NCBI GenBank assembly: GCA_050952225.1
Contig: JBMNKL010000003.1
Location: 124,001 to 188,000 of the forward strand
Length of the DNA: 64,000 nt
Reading direction: 5' to 3'
From: JBMNKL01 sp050952225
GTDB taxonomy: Bacteria; Bacillota; Clostridia; Acetivibrionales; DTU013
Each line of letters opens with the position of its first letter. The first letter of the stretch is position 1. Shown piece by piece: positions 1 to 6,852 of the stretch. The position numbers were made by a program, and so were the translations under genes. The notes under the pieces were generated by a model. It was given only the letters and a program-made list of their open reading frames with translations, was not told where the DNA came from and ran no database searches.

Positions 1-824
1 ATACGCATGGTTCCCCAGCCGAAGGCAAGAAAATAACCGGCCCAATACCCGAGCGAAAATGTGGAACCGGCTGCGACGCTTATGAAATTCCTGCGGATAA
101 GCACGTTCAATTGTTCTTCCTGAATTTTTTTTATCTTTTCTCTGCTTTTCTTTTCCATCGTAAATGCCTTGATTATGATCATGTTAAGGATGGATTCATG
201 CATAACCGCCCTGTATTTTCCCTCAAGTTCCTGGATTCTCAGGTGCATATTCCGGAGTTTCTTGCTGAAAAACCAGTAAAAAAACAATGTGAGGGGTCCC
301 AGCACAAAAGCCAGGATGCCCAGGACCCTGTCTATGGAAAACAGCACGACAAAGGCCGCAACCAACTGAACGCAAAAAGATATTATACCGGGAATGACGC
401 CGGTGATTGCATTGACCACTATACCCACATCACTGGTCATGCGCGTAAGTATGTCGTCGCTGTGGTACTTTGAGAAGGCTATCCAGTCCGAATATGAAAG
501 GCTCTTGTAAATATCCAGGTTGACGCTGTTGGAGATGGTCTGGCTTACCCTGACCGACAGCATTGTTGAAGCGGCGTTAAAGGCAAGAAGCGCCAGCAGG
601 ACAAGGACAAACCATGCGCCGCGGCGTACTGTCATGTCGAATTGGCCCGTAACGGCGCTGTCCACAAGGCTTTTCGATGCCAGGGCAATTCCTACCGAGC
701 ACAGCGAAGAAAGACTGTTTATAATTGTAATCAGCACGATCCTGGAAATAAAATGCCTGGTTTTACCATAGATCCATTTGACCAAAAAGGATACTTTTTT
801 CAAGACAGGGCTTTCGCTATACAT
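1..824 (-). CDS. ABC transporter, membrane domain (partial, runs off left edge)
   Basis: The minus-strand reading frame is open from an ATG at 824 to the window edge, so only the N-terminal part (about 274 residues) is visible. It has alternating hydrophobic helices and the type-1 ABC exporter layout; the coupling region contains a stretch reading LTRMTSDVGIVVNAITG, typical of the transmembrane domain of ABC exporters. The nucleotide-binding domain must lie beyond the window, so whether it is a fused half-transporter cannot be confirmed. The gene overlaps the preceding peptidase gene by 8 bases (ATGTATAG), so the two are translationally coupled. In this setting it most likely exports the modified peptide encoded upstream. 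The substrate is inferred from context, not from sequence. Confidence 0.85.
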   Translation of the reverse strand, partial: MYSESPVLKKVSFLVKWIYGKTRHFISRIVLITIINSLSSLCSVGIALASKSLVDSAVTGQFDMTVRRGAWFVLVLLALLAFNAASTMLSVRVSQTISNSVNLDIYKSLSYSDWIAFSKYHSDDILTRMTSDVGIVVNAITGVIPGIISFCVQLVAAFVVLFSIDRVLGILAFVLGPLTLFFYWFFSKKLRNMHLRIQELEGKYRAVMHESILNMIIIKAFTMEKKSREKIKKIQEEQLNVLIRRNFISVAAGSTFSLGYWAGYFLAFGWGTMR

Positions 825-1299
825 TTCTTTTTACCACTTTCCTGATTATGCCCGGGATACGGGATATTTTTATTATATAACGCCTGGCCGGCAGACATAT
901 CATCCATATCCGTGAAAGCAGCAGCCACATGAACGAGTCGCATGAAATCCTTTTTTTCTTTCTGCGGACAGATTTTACAACAGCCTGAAGCTGCCCGGGA
1001 TAAAATGGGCCCTCAATATACCGCTGGGCATCGCCGAGCATGTAAAAGCATTTTTCATCTTTTTTTACTACCCTGTGCAGCACATATTCGCCGGTTGACC
1101 TTCTTGCAAGCACTATATCCAACTTTTTTATGCCGGTGAATTCAGCATGGGACAGTTCCACTTCGTCGATGCCGTCCCTGAGAAAAGGATACATGCTGTT
1201 ACCTTTTACTGTTATGCATACGCTGCTGCCACTTTTCTGAAAAATTTCCTGCATGATTGGGAATATGTCCGAAGCTTTCGCGAGAATTACTTTACACAT
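817..1299 (-). CDS. S24/S26-family signal-peptidase-like protease
   Basis: A 160-residue protein starting at an ATG that overlaps the end of the upstream kinase-like gene; a longer frame back to 1338 exists but would overlap more. Residues 33-40 read GNSMYPFL, the block holding the catalytic serine (Ser35) of the S24/S26 fold. The second block reads VLHRVV with His75 where bacterial LepB would have lysine, so this looks like the Ser-His type seen in SipW and the eukaryotic signalase. A hydrophobic stretch followed by a very basic tail lies near the C-terminus. Sitting between a peptide-modifying gene set and an exporter, it may remove the leader of the peptide at 2200-2427. Family assignment is good; the role is inference. 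Confidence 0.75.
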   Translation of the reverse strand: MCKVILAKASDIFPIMQEIFQKSGSSVCITVKGNSMYPFLRDGIDEVELSHAEFTGIKKLDIVLARRSTGEYVLHRVVKKDEKCFYMLGDAQRYIEGPFYPGQLQAVVKSVRRKKKRISCDSFMWLLLSRIWMICLPARRYIIKISRIPGIIRKVVKRNV

Positions 1300-2156
1300 T
1301 CGTAAACCAGCTCCACGGCTTCGGCATCGGGTTTGCACTTTAAATGATATATGGGGACTTCTGCAATAATACCTTCAAGTGTTTTGACGGCCATGTCCAT
1401 TAATTGCCGTTCATAATAAGGGAGTATGAACCTTGGCATCAGGATTTTTACGGCCTCAACCGGGGCAACCTTCGTTATGGAGTTTTCTTCCCGGGCCTGT
1501 TCCAAGATAACAATGGCAGACAACGGTGCAGAAGCGTTTTTAAACTTGATCCTGGAACCGCTCCACGGCGTCCCGTAAACTATTGGCTTTCCGCCTGTCA
1601 ATCGAATGGCTGGCGTATCGTCGTTAAGAACAACCGTCCCCGGTTTATGCTCCTCCCAGAGACTGGCGTGGGTGGATTTTCCTGTCCCGGAAGGCGCCGT
1701 GAAAGCTATGCCCTTGTTGTCATACAAAATGCAGGAGGCATGCAGCACAAGACCGCTTTTAAAGAGAAGATGGTTTGTTAGCGCCGCTCCTGCAATCTGC
1801 GTACAAAAATAATGTATTCCCCGGTTTGATTCTTTATCCGGGAAAACATTATTCATGTAGGTGATTTTTATATTTTTCCATTCAGCATCGGCGTCAATAG
1901 CGGCGAAAATCTTTTGCCGGGTTTCGTAGTACCCGAAGTATCCGCTTCCGCCGGGGCTCCTTTTTATAAATGTTACATCTTCACTGACGACTCGCTCGCC
2001 GTCAGGGATACCGATGGCTTTTACCGCCAGGATATCCACTTTCAGGTCGGCCGGTCCGTCCAATGAAGATGCAAAAGGTTCCAGATGCTTTAGTATGTAC
2101 CTGTTTTTGGTGGAGACTTCCATTATAACATCTGCTACCTGGAAACGCTTGATCAT
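1287..2156 (-). CDS. HPr-kinase-like ATP-binding protein of a peptide-modification cluster
   Basis: A 289-residue protein with a strong ribosome site (AGGAGG) just before the ATG. Residues 154-162 read APSGTGKST, a Walker A loop preceded by a LHASCILYDNKGIAF block, and residues 178-180 are NDD, the acidic Walker B-like site of the HprK/PEP-carboxykinase-type fold. The N-terminal 130 residues are not recognised. HPr-kinase homologues of this shape are known tailoring enzymes in some lasso-peptide clusters, where they phosphorylate the peptide, and they recur beside PqqD-like proteins. It is clearly not the metabolic HPr kinase, because the N-terminal domain and genomic setting differ. The stop overlaps the start of the peptidase gene. 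Substrate unknown; the neighbouring small peptide is the obvious candidate. Confidence 0.75.
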   Translation of the reverse strand: MIKRFQVADVIMEVSTKNRYILKHLEPFASSLDGPADLKVDILAVKAIGIPDGERVVSEDVTFIKRSPGGSGYFGYYETRQKIFAAIDADAEWKNIKITYMNNVFPDKESNRGIHYFCTQIAGAALTNHLLFKSGLVLHASCILYDNKGIAFTAPSGTGKSTHASLWEEHKPGTVVLNDDTPAIRLTGGKPIVYGTPWSGSRIKFKNASAPLSAIVILEQAREENSITKVAPVEAVKILMPRFILPYYERQLMDMAVKTLEGIIAEVPIYHLKCKPDAEAVELVYECVK

Positions 2157-2199
2157 TATGTCCTCCTGTTGCAGTTTGACGTACTGGTATTATTTGCTT

Positions 2200-2427
2200 T
2201 CACCACCATTTAAGATAGCCCCAGAAGGCTGTCCACCACGATTTAGTCGCATTCCAGGGGACATAAAACCATCCGCCCCAAGGGTTATAGTAGGGTACCT
2301 TGTAACCTTTTGCAGGCGGGTACGGTGGCCACTTACAATTTGACGATACACAACAACCCCAGGTTGCCAGCCTTTCTTCCATGCTCAACTGTACAATTTC
2401 AAATGCGGGTTTTACGTATTCCTTCAT
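2200..2427 (-). CDS. Putative RiPP precursor peptide, Trp/Tyr/Pro-rich
   Basis: A 75-residue peptide with a good ribosome site (GAAAGGGG) before the ATG. Residues 1-24 resemble a leader: Tyr4-x-x-Pro7-x-Phe9 matches the YxxPx(L/F) pattern recognised by PqqD-like proteins in Firmicute lasso systems, and all four acidic residues (Glu3, 10, 17, 18) lie in this part. From residue 19 on there is no Asp or Glu at all. The C-terminal part holds three Cys (25, 26, 31), nine of the ten Trp, six of the seven Tyr, most of the Pro and five Lys, ending in KWW. It is not a normal lasso core because no Asp/Glu is available for the ring. It sits between the carrier protein and the kinase-like gene on the same strand. 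Coding status is very likely; the mature product is unknown. Confidence 0.7.
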   Translation of the reverse strand: MKEYVKPAFEIVQLSMEERLATWGCCVSSNCKWPPYPPAKGYKVPYYNPWGGWFYVPWNATKSWWTAFWGYLKWW

Positions 2428-2610
2428 TATATAACCCCTTTCAATACATCCTTGTTCAAAATACCTTTGCCGGGCTTCGGTTCACCGGTCTTCCCGGTTG
2501 AGAACTGCTATTTAACCTCGGCAGGCTAAATTTTAGCCCGGGTCATCCTGCTCACTTTTCTTTCCATGCTTCTTCCCAACCGGACCTCATTCCGCCCGGT
2601 CAAGCGCGGC

Positions 2611-2874
2611 TTATTCAATCAAACCTTTTGCCGCAAGATTTTCCAGGAGTTCTTCAATATCTTTTCTTGCAGTATCTTCATCTATCGCATATTCATTGGT
2701 AATAGCCTTTACAAGGTCGTCAATTTCCGCGCCGTTCTCAAGCAGCTTCCAGAGTATCGCGCCGCTTTCGTTCAGTGTCATCAAACCGTCAAACTCAACA
2801 ACCCTCTGCTCCAGGGGCACTACCACCCAGGAACCTGCTATTTGCCGTAGCATGAAACCGTCTTTTATCTTCAT
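2611..2874 (-). CDS. PqqD-like peptide-binding (RRE) protein
   Basis: An 87-residue acidic protein. The ATG at 2874 is chosen because GGGAG lies just upstream and a sigma-A-like promoter at 2923-2951 would place the transcript start about 40 bases before it; a longer frame to 3006 would run through that promoter. The sequence has the PqqD pattern: a beta-rich N-terminal half (FMLRQIAGSWVVVPL, then VVEFDGLMTLNESGAILWKLLE) and a helical second half (IDDLVKAITNEY, DTARKDIEELLENL). PqqD-fold proteins bind the leader peptides of ribosomally made, modified peptides and present them to enzymes. It is the first gene of the minus-strand set, which supports the same role for the peptide at 2200-2427. 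Confidence 0.82.
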   Translation of the reverse strand: MKIKDGFMLRQIAGSWVVVPLEQRVVEFDGLMTLNESGAILWKLLENGAEIDDLVKAITNEYAIDEDTARKDIEELLENLAAKGLIE

Positions 2875-2922
2875 AAGCTGCTCCCTTGCGATTTGCAGGC
2901 ATAGTAGGAATACTGTGCAATG

Positions 2923-2951
2923 AGTATAACACATTATCTGGAAGAAGTAAA
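2923..2951 (-). promoter_or_regulatory. Promoter of the peptide cluster
   Basis: On the minus strand TTTACT, a 17-base spacer and TATACT with an upstream TG (extended -10). The predicted transcript starts about 40 bases before the PqqD-like ATG. The 308 bases between the divergent genes at 2874 and 3183 hold this promoter and the one at 3054-3083 and no further gene. Confidence 0.65.
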
Positions 2952-3053
2952 GAACAAATAATAATGAATTAAAAGATGGGAAGCCGGGACGACTGTCTGC
3001 AGGCATTTCTTATGACGTTTTCTTAAGCTAGCATTTAACTTTAATACAATATC

Positions 3054-3083
3054 TTGACAAAACATAAACGTATTAAGTATGAT
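3054..3083 (+). promoter_or_regulatory. Promoter of the O-antigen-ligase-like gene
   Basis: TTGACA, an 18-base spacer and TATGAT. The coding frame formally continues back into this element, so translation is taken to start further on at 3183, leaving a leader of about 90 bases. Confidence 0.6.
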
Positions 3084-3182
3084 AACTATTACAGCTTACA
3101 TGTAATTTTATTGCAGCAAAGCAGAATTAATTACGCGCACCGCAAGTTTTCAATGCAATGCCGGTTGCCGGAGAGGTCGTCA

Positions 3183-5336
3183 ATGAAAAAAGCGTCCGTT
3201 GCAGGTATAATAATTCTAGTATCAGTATCGCCCCTTTTCAGGGGGCTTTATTTCAGCTTTGAGACTTACGGGTTTTTAGCCGCGCTGGCATTGTTTTCTA
3301 TTCTTTATTTCCTTGCCAAGCTGAGGTTTCAGGAGTCATTACGGTTCAATAAAGTATATGTTTTTTCTGGATTAATGCTGCTGGTTGCTGCGGCGGCAGC
3401 TTTTGTGAAAGCGGCAAACCCGAGGGAAAACCTGGGGACTCTGATGCTTTACGCGGAGTTGATGGTTGTATTTATTGTACTGTATGATTACTTTTTTGAT
3501 AAAAAGGAAAGCTTCATCCGGGTCATAATGCTGCCGACGCTTACGACCGGGTTTATCTGCGCGGTTTTTGGATTGATGGCGCTTACTGGAAGGTTTAACT
3601 ACCTGGAGGTTACGACTCTGGGCGGCAGGGTCGGCTCAACTTTCCAATACGCCAATACTGCGTCCATATATTTTGCGATATGCGCGATGTTTGCGATTAC
3701 GCTGGCTAATACGCTGGAAAACGTTATTTTAAAGGCGCTGGCGTCAGGTATGGGAAGTGTTGTAATTCTTGCTTTTTTAATGACCGGATCGAGAGGCGGG
3801 TATATGGCAGGAGTTATTTTCATATTATTGCTTCTTGTCATTCAGCCGGCAGGCCATAGGCTTACCGGGGCTGCTGTATCAGCATGCATGCTGGTGCCGG
3901 TTTTTGTTGCGTTGAAAGGCTTTGGCATTTCTGCCGCCGCTCATGACAATACGGGTGCGGCGAAATGGCTGGCAGTACCATTTGTACTTGCAGCCGCATC
4001 CTGTCTGCTTCTTTTCCGGCTTTATGAAAAGCCGGCGGGGAAGAGAAAAAGCACGGATACAAAAAGATACAGGTTTATTTATATTGCTGCCGCAATTTTC
4101 GCAGTTGCCGCAGGTATTTGTTTTTTCGCATACCGGGATGGCTTTTCGCGGCTTTTGCCGCCTGTATTGGCCGGCAGACTTGGCAGGCTTTTAAGGAACG
4201 GTATTTACGAAAACGCTATTGCTTTCAGGCTGAATTACAACAGGGACGCGCTGAAGCTGATTTCAAAACATTGGCTTTTCGGCCTGGGAGGCGGCGGTTG
4301 GAAGGCTTTGTATCAAAGTGTACAGGATTTTTTCTATACAGCGGTGTTTGTCCACAATCAATACCTGCAGGTGTTTGTGGACAGCGGATTGCTGGGTTTC
4401 TTGTCCTATGCGGCGCTGGTCTTGTACTCATGCGGCTGTGCGGTGTATTCATACCTGAAATCCGCGGACAGTACTGCGCGGTTATGTACGGCGGGGCTGC
4501 TTTGCAGCTTTTTGGCGCTAGCGGTCCATGCGTCTTTTGATTTTGACTTGTCCTTTGTATCGGTGACATTGCTGTTCTGGACAATGTTTGCGGCATCGGC
4601 GGCCGGTATTGGCAAACAGGAGACCACTATGATACAAGGCTCCGCAGGTAAAACTGAGGTCTTTTTTACAGGAACTGCCGGTAAAACTGCCATGGTTATA
4701 ATATGCTCCGTTTTGTTTTCAACCAACGCCGTATTTTTTACCGCTGCGCTAAACAGGCAGGCAGGCTTTTATTATATGCAAAGGAAAGAATATCTGACAG
4801 CGGTTTTGTATTATGAGGAAGCCCACAGGCTGGACCCTTGCAATACGGATTATACCTTTGAGCTTGCCAAGCTGTACCTTTACCAGGCGAAAAAGGGTAA
4901 CGATACTGAGAACAGCGGAGCCTGGCTGGAAAAAGCGCGCCGGGTCGGTGAAAAGAGCGTAAGCGGAAACAAGTACTATCCCGCTCATATGAATACGCTG
5001 GCCAGGGTCTGCCTTGAGTCGGGCATGCCGCTTAAGGCACTGGAATATGCGCAGAAGGTGGTTTCATACCAGAAGTACAATGCAGGGAATTATGAATTGC
5101 TGGCAAGGTGTTATCTTGCCGCTGCCGAATACTATGAAAAAAGCGGCAAAGGCGATGCGGCTGCGGATATGCTGAAAAAGTGCCTTGAGATAGATACTGA
5201 TCCTTATTTGCGCCGCTCGGGTATAGAAAAGCCGGCTGATGTAAACTCTGAAAAAACAATATCTGCATACCGCCACAGTAATGAATTGGCCAAATGCCTT
5301 GAGGAAGCCCGGAAAGCGCTTGACAGGATGAATTAG
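3183..5336 (+). CDS. O-antigen ligase (Wzy/WaaL) family membrane protein with C-terminal TPR region
   Basis: A 717-residue protein. The ATG at 3183 follows GGAGAGG and opens a signal-like hydrophobic helix. Roughly the first 510 residues are a series of hydrophobic segments, with the conserved loop of O-antigen ligase/polymerase proteins visible as HWLFGLGGGGW followed by VHNQYLQVFVDSGLLGFLSY. From about residue 550 the chain becomes soluble, with tetratricopeptide-like helices (AVLYYEEAHRLDPCNTDY and ALEYAQKVVSYQKYNAGNY). Such proteins in Gram-positive bacteria join or transfer surface glycans or glycosylate proteins at the membrane; the acceptor here is unknown. It is divergent from the peptide cluster and followed by an independent promoter. 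Confidence 0.8.
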   Translation: MKKASVAGIIILVSVSPLFRGLYFSFETYGFLAALALFSILYFLAKLRFQESLRFNKVYVFSGLMLLVAAAAAFVKAANPRENLGTLMLYAELMVVFIVLYDYFFDKKESFIRVIMLPTLTTGFICAVFGLMALTGRFNYLEVTTLGGRVGSTFQYANTASIYFAICAMFAITLANTLENVILKALASGMGSVVILAFLMTGSRGGYMAGVIFILLLLVIQPAGHRLTGAAVSACMLVPVFVALKGFGISAAAHDNTGAAKWLAVPFVLAAASCLLLFRLYEKPAGKRKSTDTKRYRFIYIAAAIFAVAAGICFFAYRDGFSRLLPPVLAGRLGRLLRNGIYENAIAFRLNYNRDALKLISKHWLFGLGGGGWKALYQSVQDFFYTAVFVHNQYLQVFVDSGLLGFLSYAALVLYSCGCAVYSYLKSADSTARLCTAGLLCSFLALAVHASFDFDLSFVSVTLLFWTMFAASAAGIGKQETTMIQGSAGKTEVFFTGTAGKTAMVIICSVLFSTNAVFFTAALNRQAGFYYMQRKEYLTAVLYYEEAHRLDPCNTDYTFELAKLYLYQAKKGNDTENSGAWLEKARRVGEKSVSGNKYYPAHMNTLARVCLESGMPLKALEYAQKVVSYQKYNAGNYELLARCYLAAAEYYEKSGKGDAAADMLKKCLEIDTDPYLRRSGIEKPADVNSEKTISAYRHSNELAKCLEEARKALDRMN

Positions 5337-5389
5337 GGCTTATGAATCCAATAAATGCTATCAGGTATTCAAATATTTGTAAATAACTA

Positions 5390-5418
5390 TTGAAAATTAT
5401 TTACAAGTAATATATAAT
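5390..5418 (+). promoter_or_regulatory. Promoter of the LPKTG protein gene
   Basis: TTGAAA, a 17-base spacer and TATAAT, about 30 bases before the start codon of the next gene. A near-consensus sigma-A site. Confidence 0.75.
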
Positions 5419-5448
5419 TATTTGTACTGGTTTTAGGGGGAAAATGTT

Positions 5449-5796
5449 ATGAAGAAGCTACTCAGCTTATTATTGGTATTTTCGGTTATACTGGTTTCAG
5501 GGGGTATATGTTTTGCAGCACCTGGGGATACTGCCATTCCTGATTCGGAAGTGCCGGGTGCTCCATTGGAAAATGTGGACGCAGCCACATATGAGGAACC
5601 TCCGGTTGAGATTGAGGATGAAGGTATACCGGAAGGATTGCCCGATACATTTGCAGAGGTGACCGAAATAGAAGAAGAAGAAATTCCCAGGGATTTGCCG
5701 AAGACCGGGGGCATACCGGCGGAAGCGTTTTATGCGGTAGGCGGATTGTTTGTCATAGCTGCGCTGGTACTTTCCAGGAAGAAAGCAAATATTTGA
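5449..5796 (+). CDS. Small acidic LPXTG-anchored surface protein
   Basis: A 115-residue secreted protein. Residues 1-23 are a signal peptide (basic start, hydrophobic core, end at FAA). Residues 24-82 are rich in Glu, Asp and Pro with no obvious fold. LPKTG at 83-87, a hydrophobic helix at about 93-109 and the tail RKKANI form a complete sorting signal. The mature part, roughly 60 residues, is far smaller than typical surface proteins, so it may be a wall-anchored spacer, a charged tether or a pilus-like minor component. The class D sortase gene 240 bases downstream is the likely anchoring enzyme. That gap contains a perfect 6-base hairpin (CCGGCC/GGCCGG at 5919-5936) but no gene that can be supported. 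Confidence 0.85.
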   Translation: MKKLLSLLLVFSVILVSGGICFAAPGDTAIPDSEVPGAPLENVDAATYEEPPVEIEDEGIPEGLPDTFAEVTEIEEEEIPRDLPKTGGIPAEAFYAVGGLFVIAALVLSRKKANI

Positions 5797-6038
5797 TTTA
5801 AAGAGCCGGCCATAAGCCGTATGGCATCAACATCAAAACTGGCTGAAGAATACCGGGGGCCTCAGTGATTGACCGCAGGTTCGCATGCACAGGGTGATTG
5901 GCTCGATTCAGACGGAGACCGGCCTGGATTGGCCGGATTGGCTGCAAGCTATCTTGTAAAGTTGTTGTGTGAAATAGAGGATTCCTGATTCCTTTCGGGT
6001 ATCCTTTATTATTTTATTTGGTGTTGTTGGGGTAAAAC

Positions 6039-6770
6039 ATGAGAAAAATATCTTTATTCCTGCTTATTATCGGTATACTTGTGGGAGTGACCCCGATTAT
6101 AGGGCAAATATACAACAGGTACCGTGAAAACAAGTTGATGGACGAATGGTTGAACAGTATAGACGCGCAAGGGCTTGAAGTTCTTGATGAGACTGGTCCT
6201 GAGGAAGCTTATATTATGCTCCGGGAAGTGTTTGAATCCGAAAATCAAGAAACCAGCGGAACAACTAATGAAGAGGCACCTGATGATCCGGGGAATACGC
6301 CGGCTGAAACAAATAGTCCGGAAACAGCCGGAAAGCCTGGGAAGAAGGCATCAAAACAAACGGTTATAGGAATAATACAGATAAAAAAGATTAAGGTTAA
6401 GTCGCCGATTGTTGAAGGTGTAAGCGACTCAAACCTGAATGCCGGGATAGGGCACATACCTGGGACCGCCATGCCCGGAGAGCCTGGTAATTGCGCATTG
6501 GCGGGACACAGGAGTTATACTTTCGGGAAGTTTTTCAACAGGCTGGACAAGCTGGAAACAGGCGATGAGATTATTATTTCGACCAGGAAGGAAGACCTGG
6601 TATACGAGGTTGATAAAATCCATATGGTGACGCCGGATGACACCTCGGTATTAGAAGGAAGTAAGGATGAAAACGCTATAACGCTGATTACCTGCACTCC
6701 CATCTATGTTGCGTCTCACAGGCTGATAGTGAAGGCCGGGCTGAAGGAGAGGGTATCAAGGGAGCCGTGA
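6039..6770 (+). CDS. Class D sortase
   Basis: A 243-residue membrane-anchored transpeptidase that cuts LPXTG-type signals and joins the protein to the peptidoglycan. Residues 4-23 form an N-terminal signal anchor, residues 65-105 are a hydrophilic linker, and the sortase barrel follows. Catalytic residues are visible: His157 in LAGHRSY, Cys219 in LITCTP and Arg228 in SHRLIV. The TLITCTP form and N-terminal anchor fit class D. It directly follows the small LPKTG protein, which makes that protein its probable substrate; no other sorting-signal protein is in the window. Confidence 0.9.
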   Translation: MRKISLFLLIIGILVGVTPIIGQIYNRYRENKLMDEWLNSIDAQGLEVLDETGPEEAYIMLREVFESENQETSGTTNEEAPDDPGNTPAETNSPETAGKPGKKASKQTVIGIIQIKKIKVKSPIVEGVSDSNLNAGIGHIPGTAMPGEPGNCALAGHRSYTFGKFFNRLDKLETGDEIIISTRKEDLVYEVDKIHMVTPDDTSVLEGSKDENAITLITCTPIYVASHRLIVKAGLKERVSREP

Positions 6771-6775
6771 ATTCC

Positions 6776-6802
6776 TTGACACCTGGCGGCTTCTTATATA
6801 AT
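6776..6802 (+). promoter_or_regulatory. Promoter of alaS
   Basis: A consensus TTGACA follows the sortase stop, and TATAAT starts 15 bases later (TAATAT gives a 17-base spacer). The alaS start codon is about 50 bases downstream, leaving no room for a T-box. Confidence 0.55.
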
Positions 6803-6852
6803 ATTAATTGAGAAAAATATTTCAATTTATAGCAAATAACGAGGATGGATTT

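Noticed and set aside
1..2951. Classical lasso-peptide cluster
   Set aside because: The leader motif and kinase fit, but the core has no Asp/Glu for the ring and no cyclase or transglutaminase-like protease is visible. Genes left of the window could change this.
3054..3182. N-terminal extension of the O-antigen-ligase-like protein
   Set aside because: The frame is open but covers the promoter; the ATG at 3183 has the ribosome site and begins the hydrophobic N-terminus.
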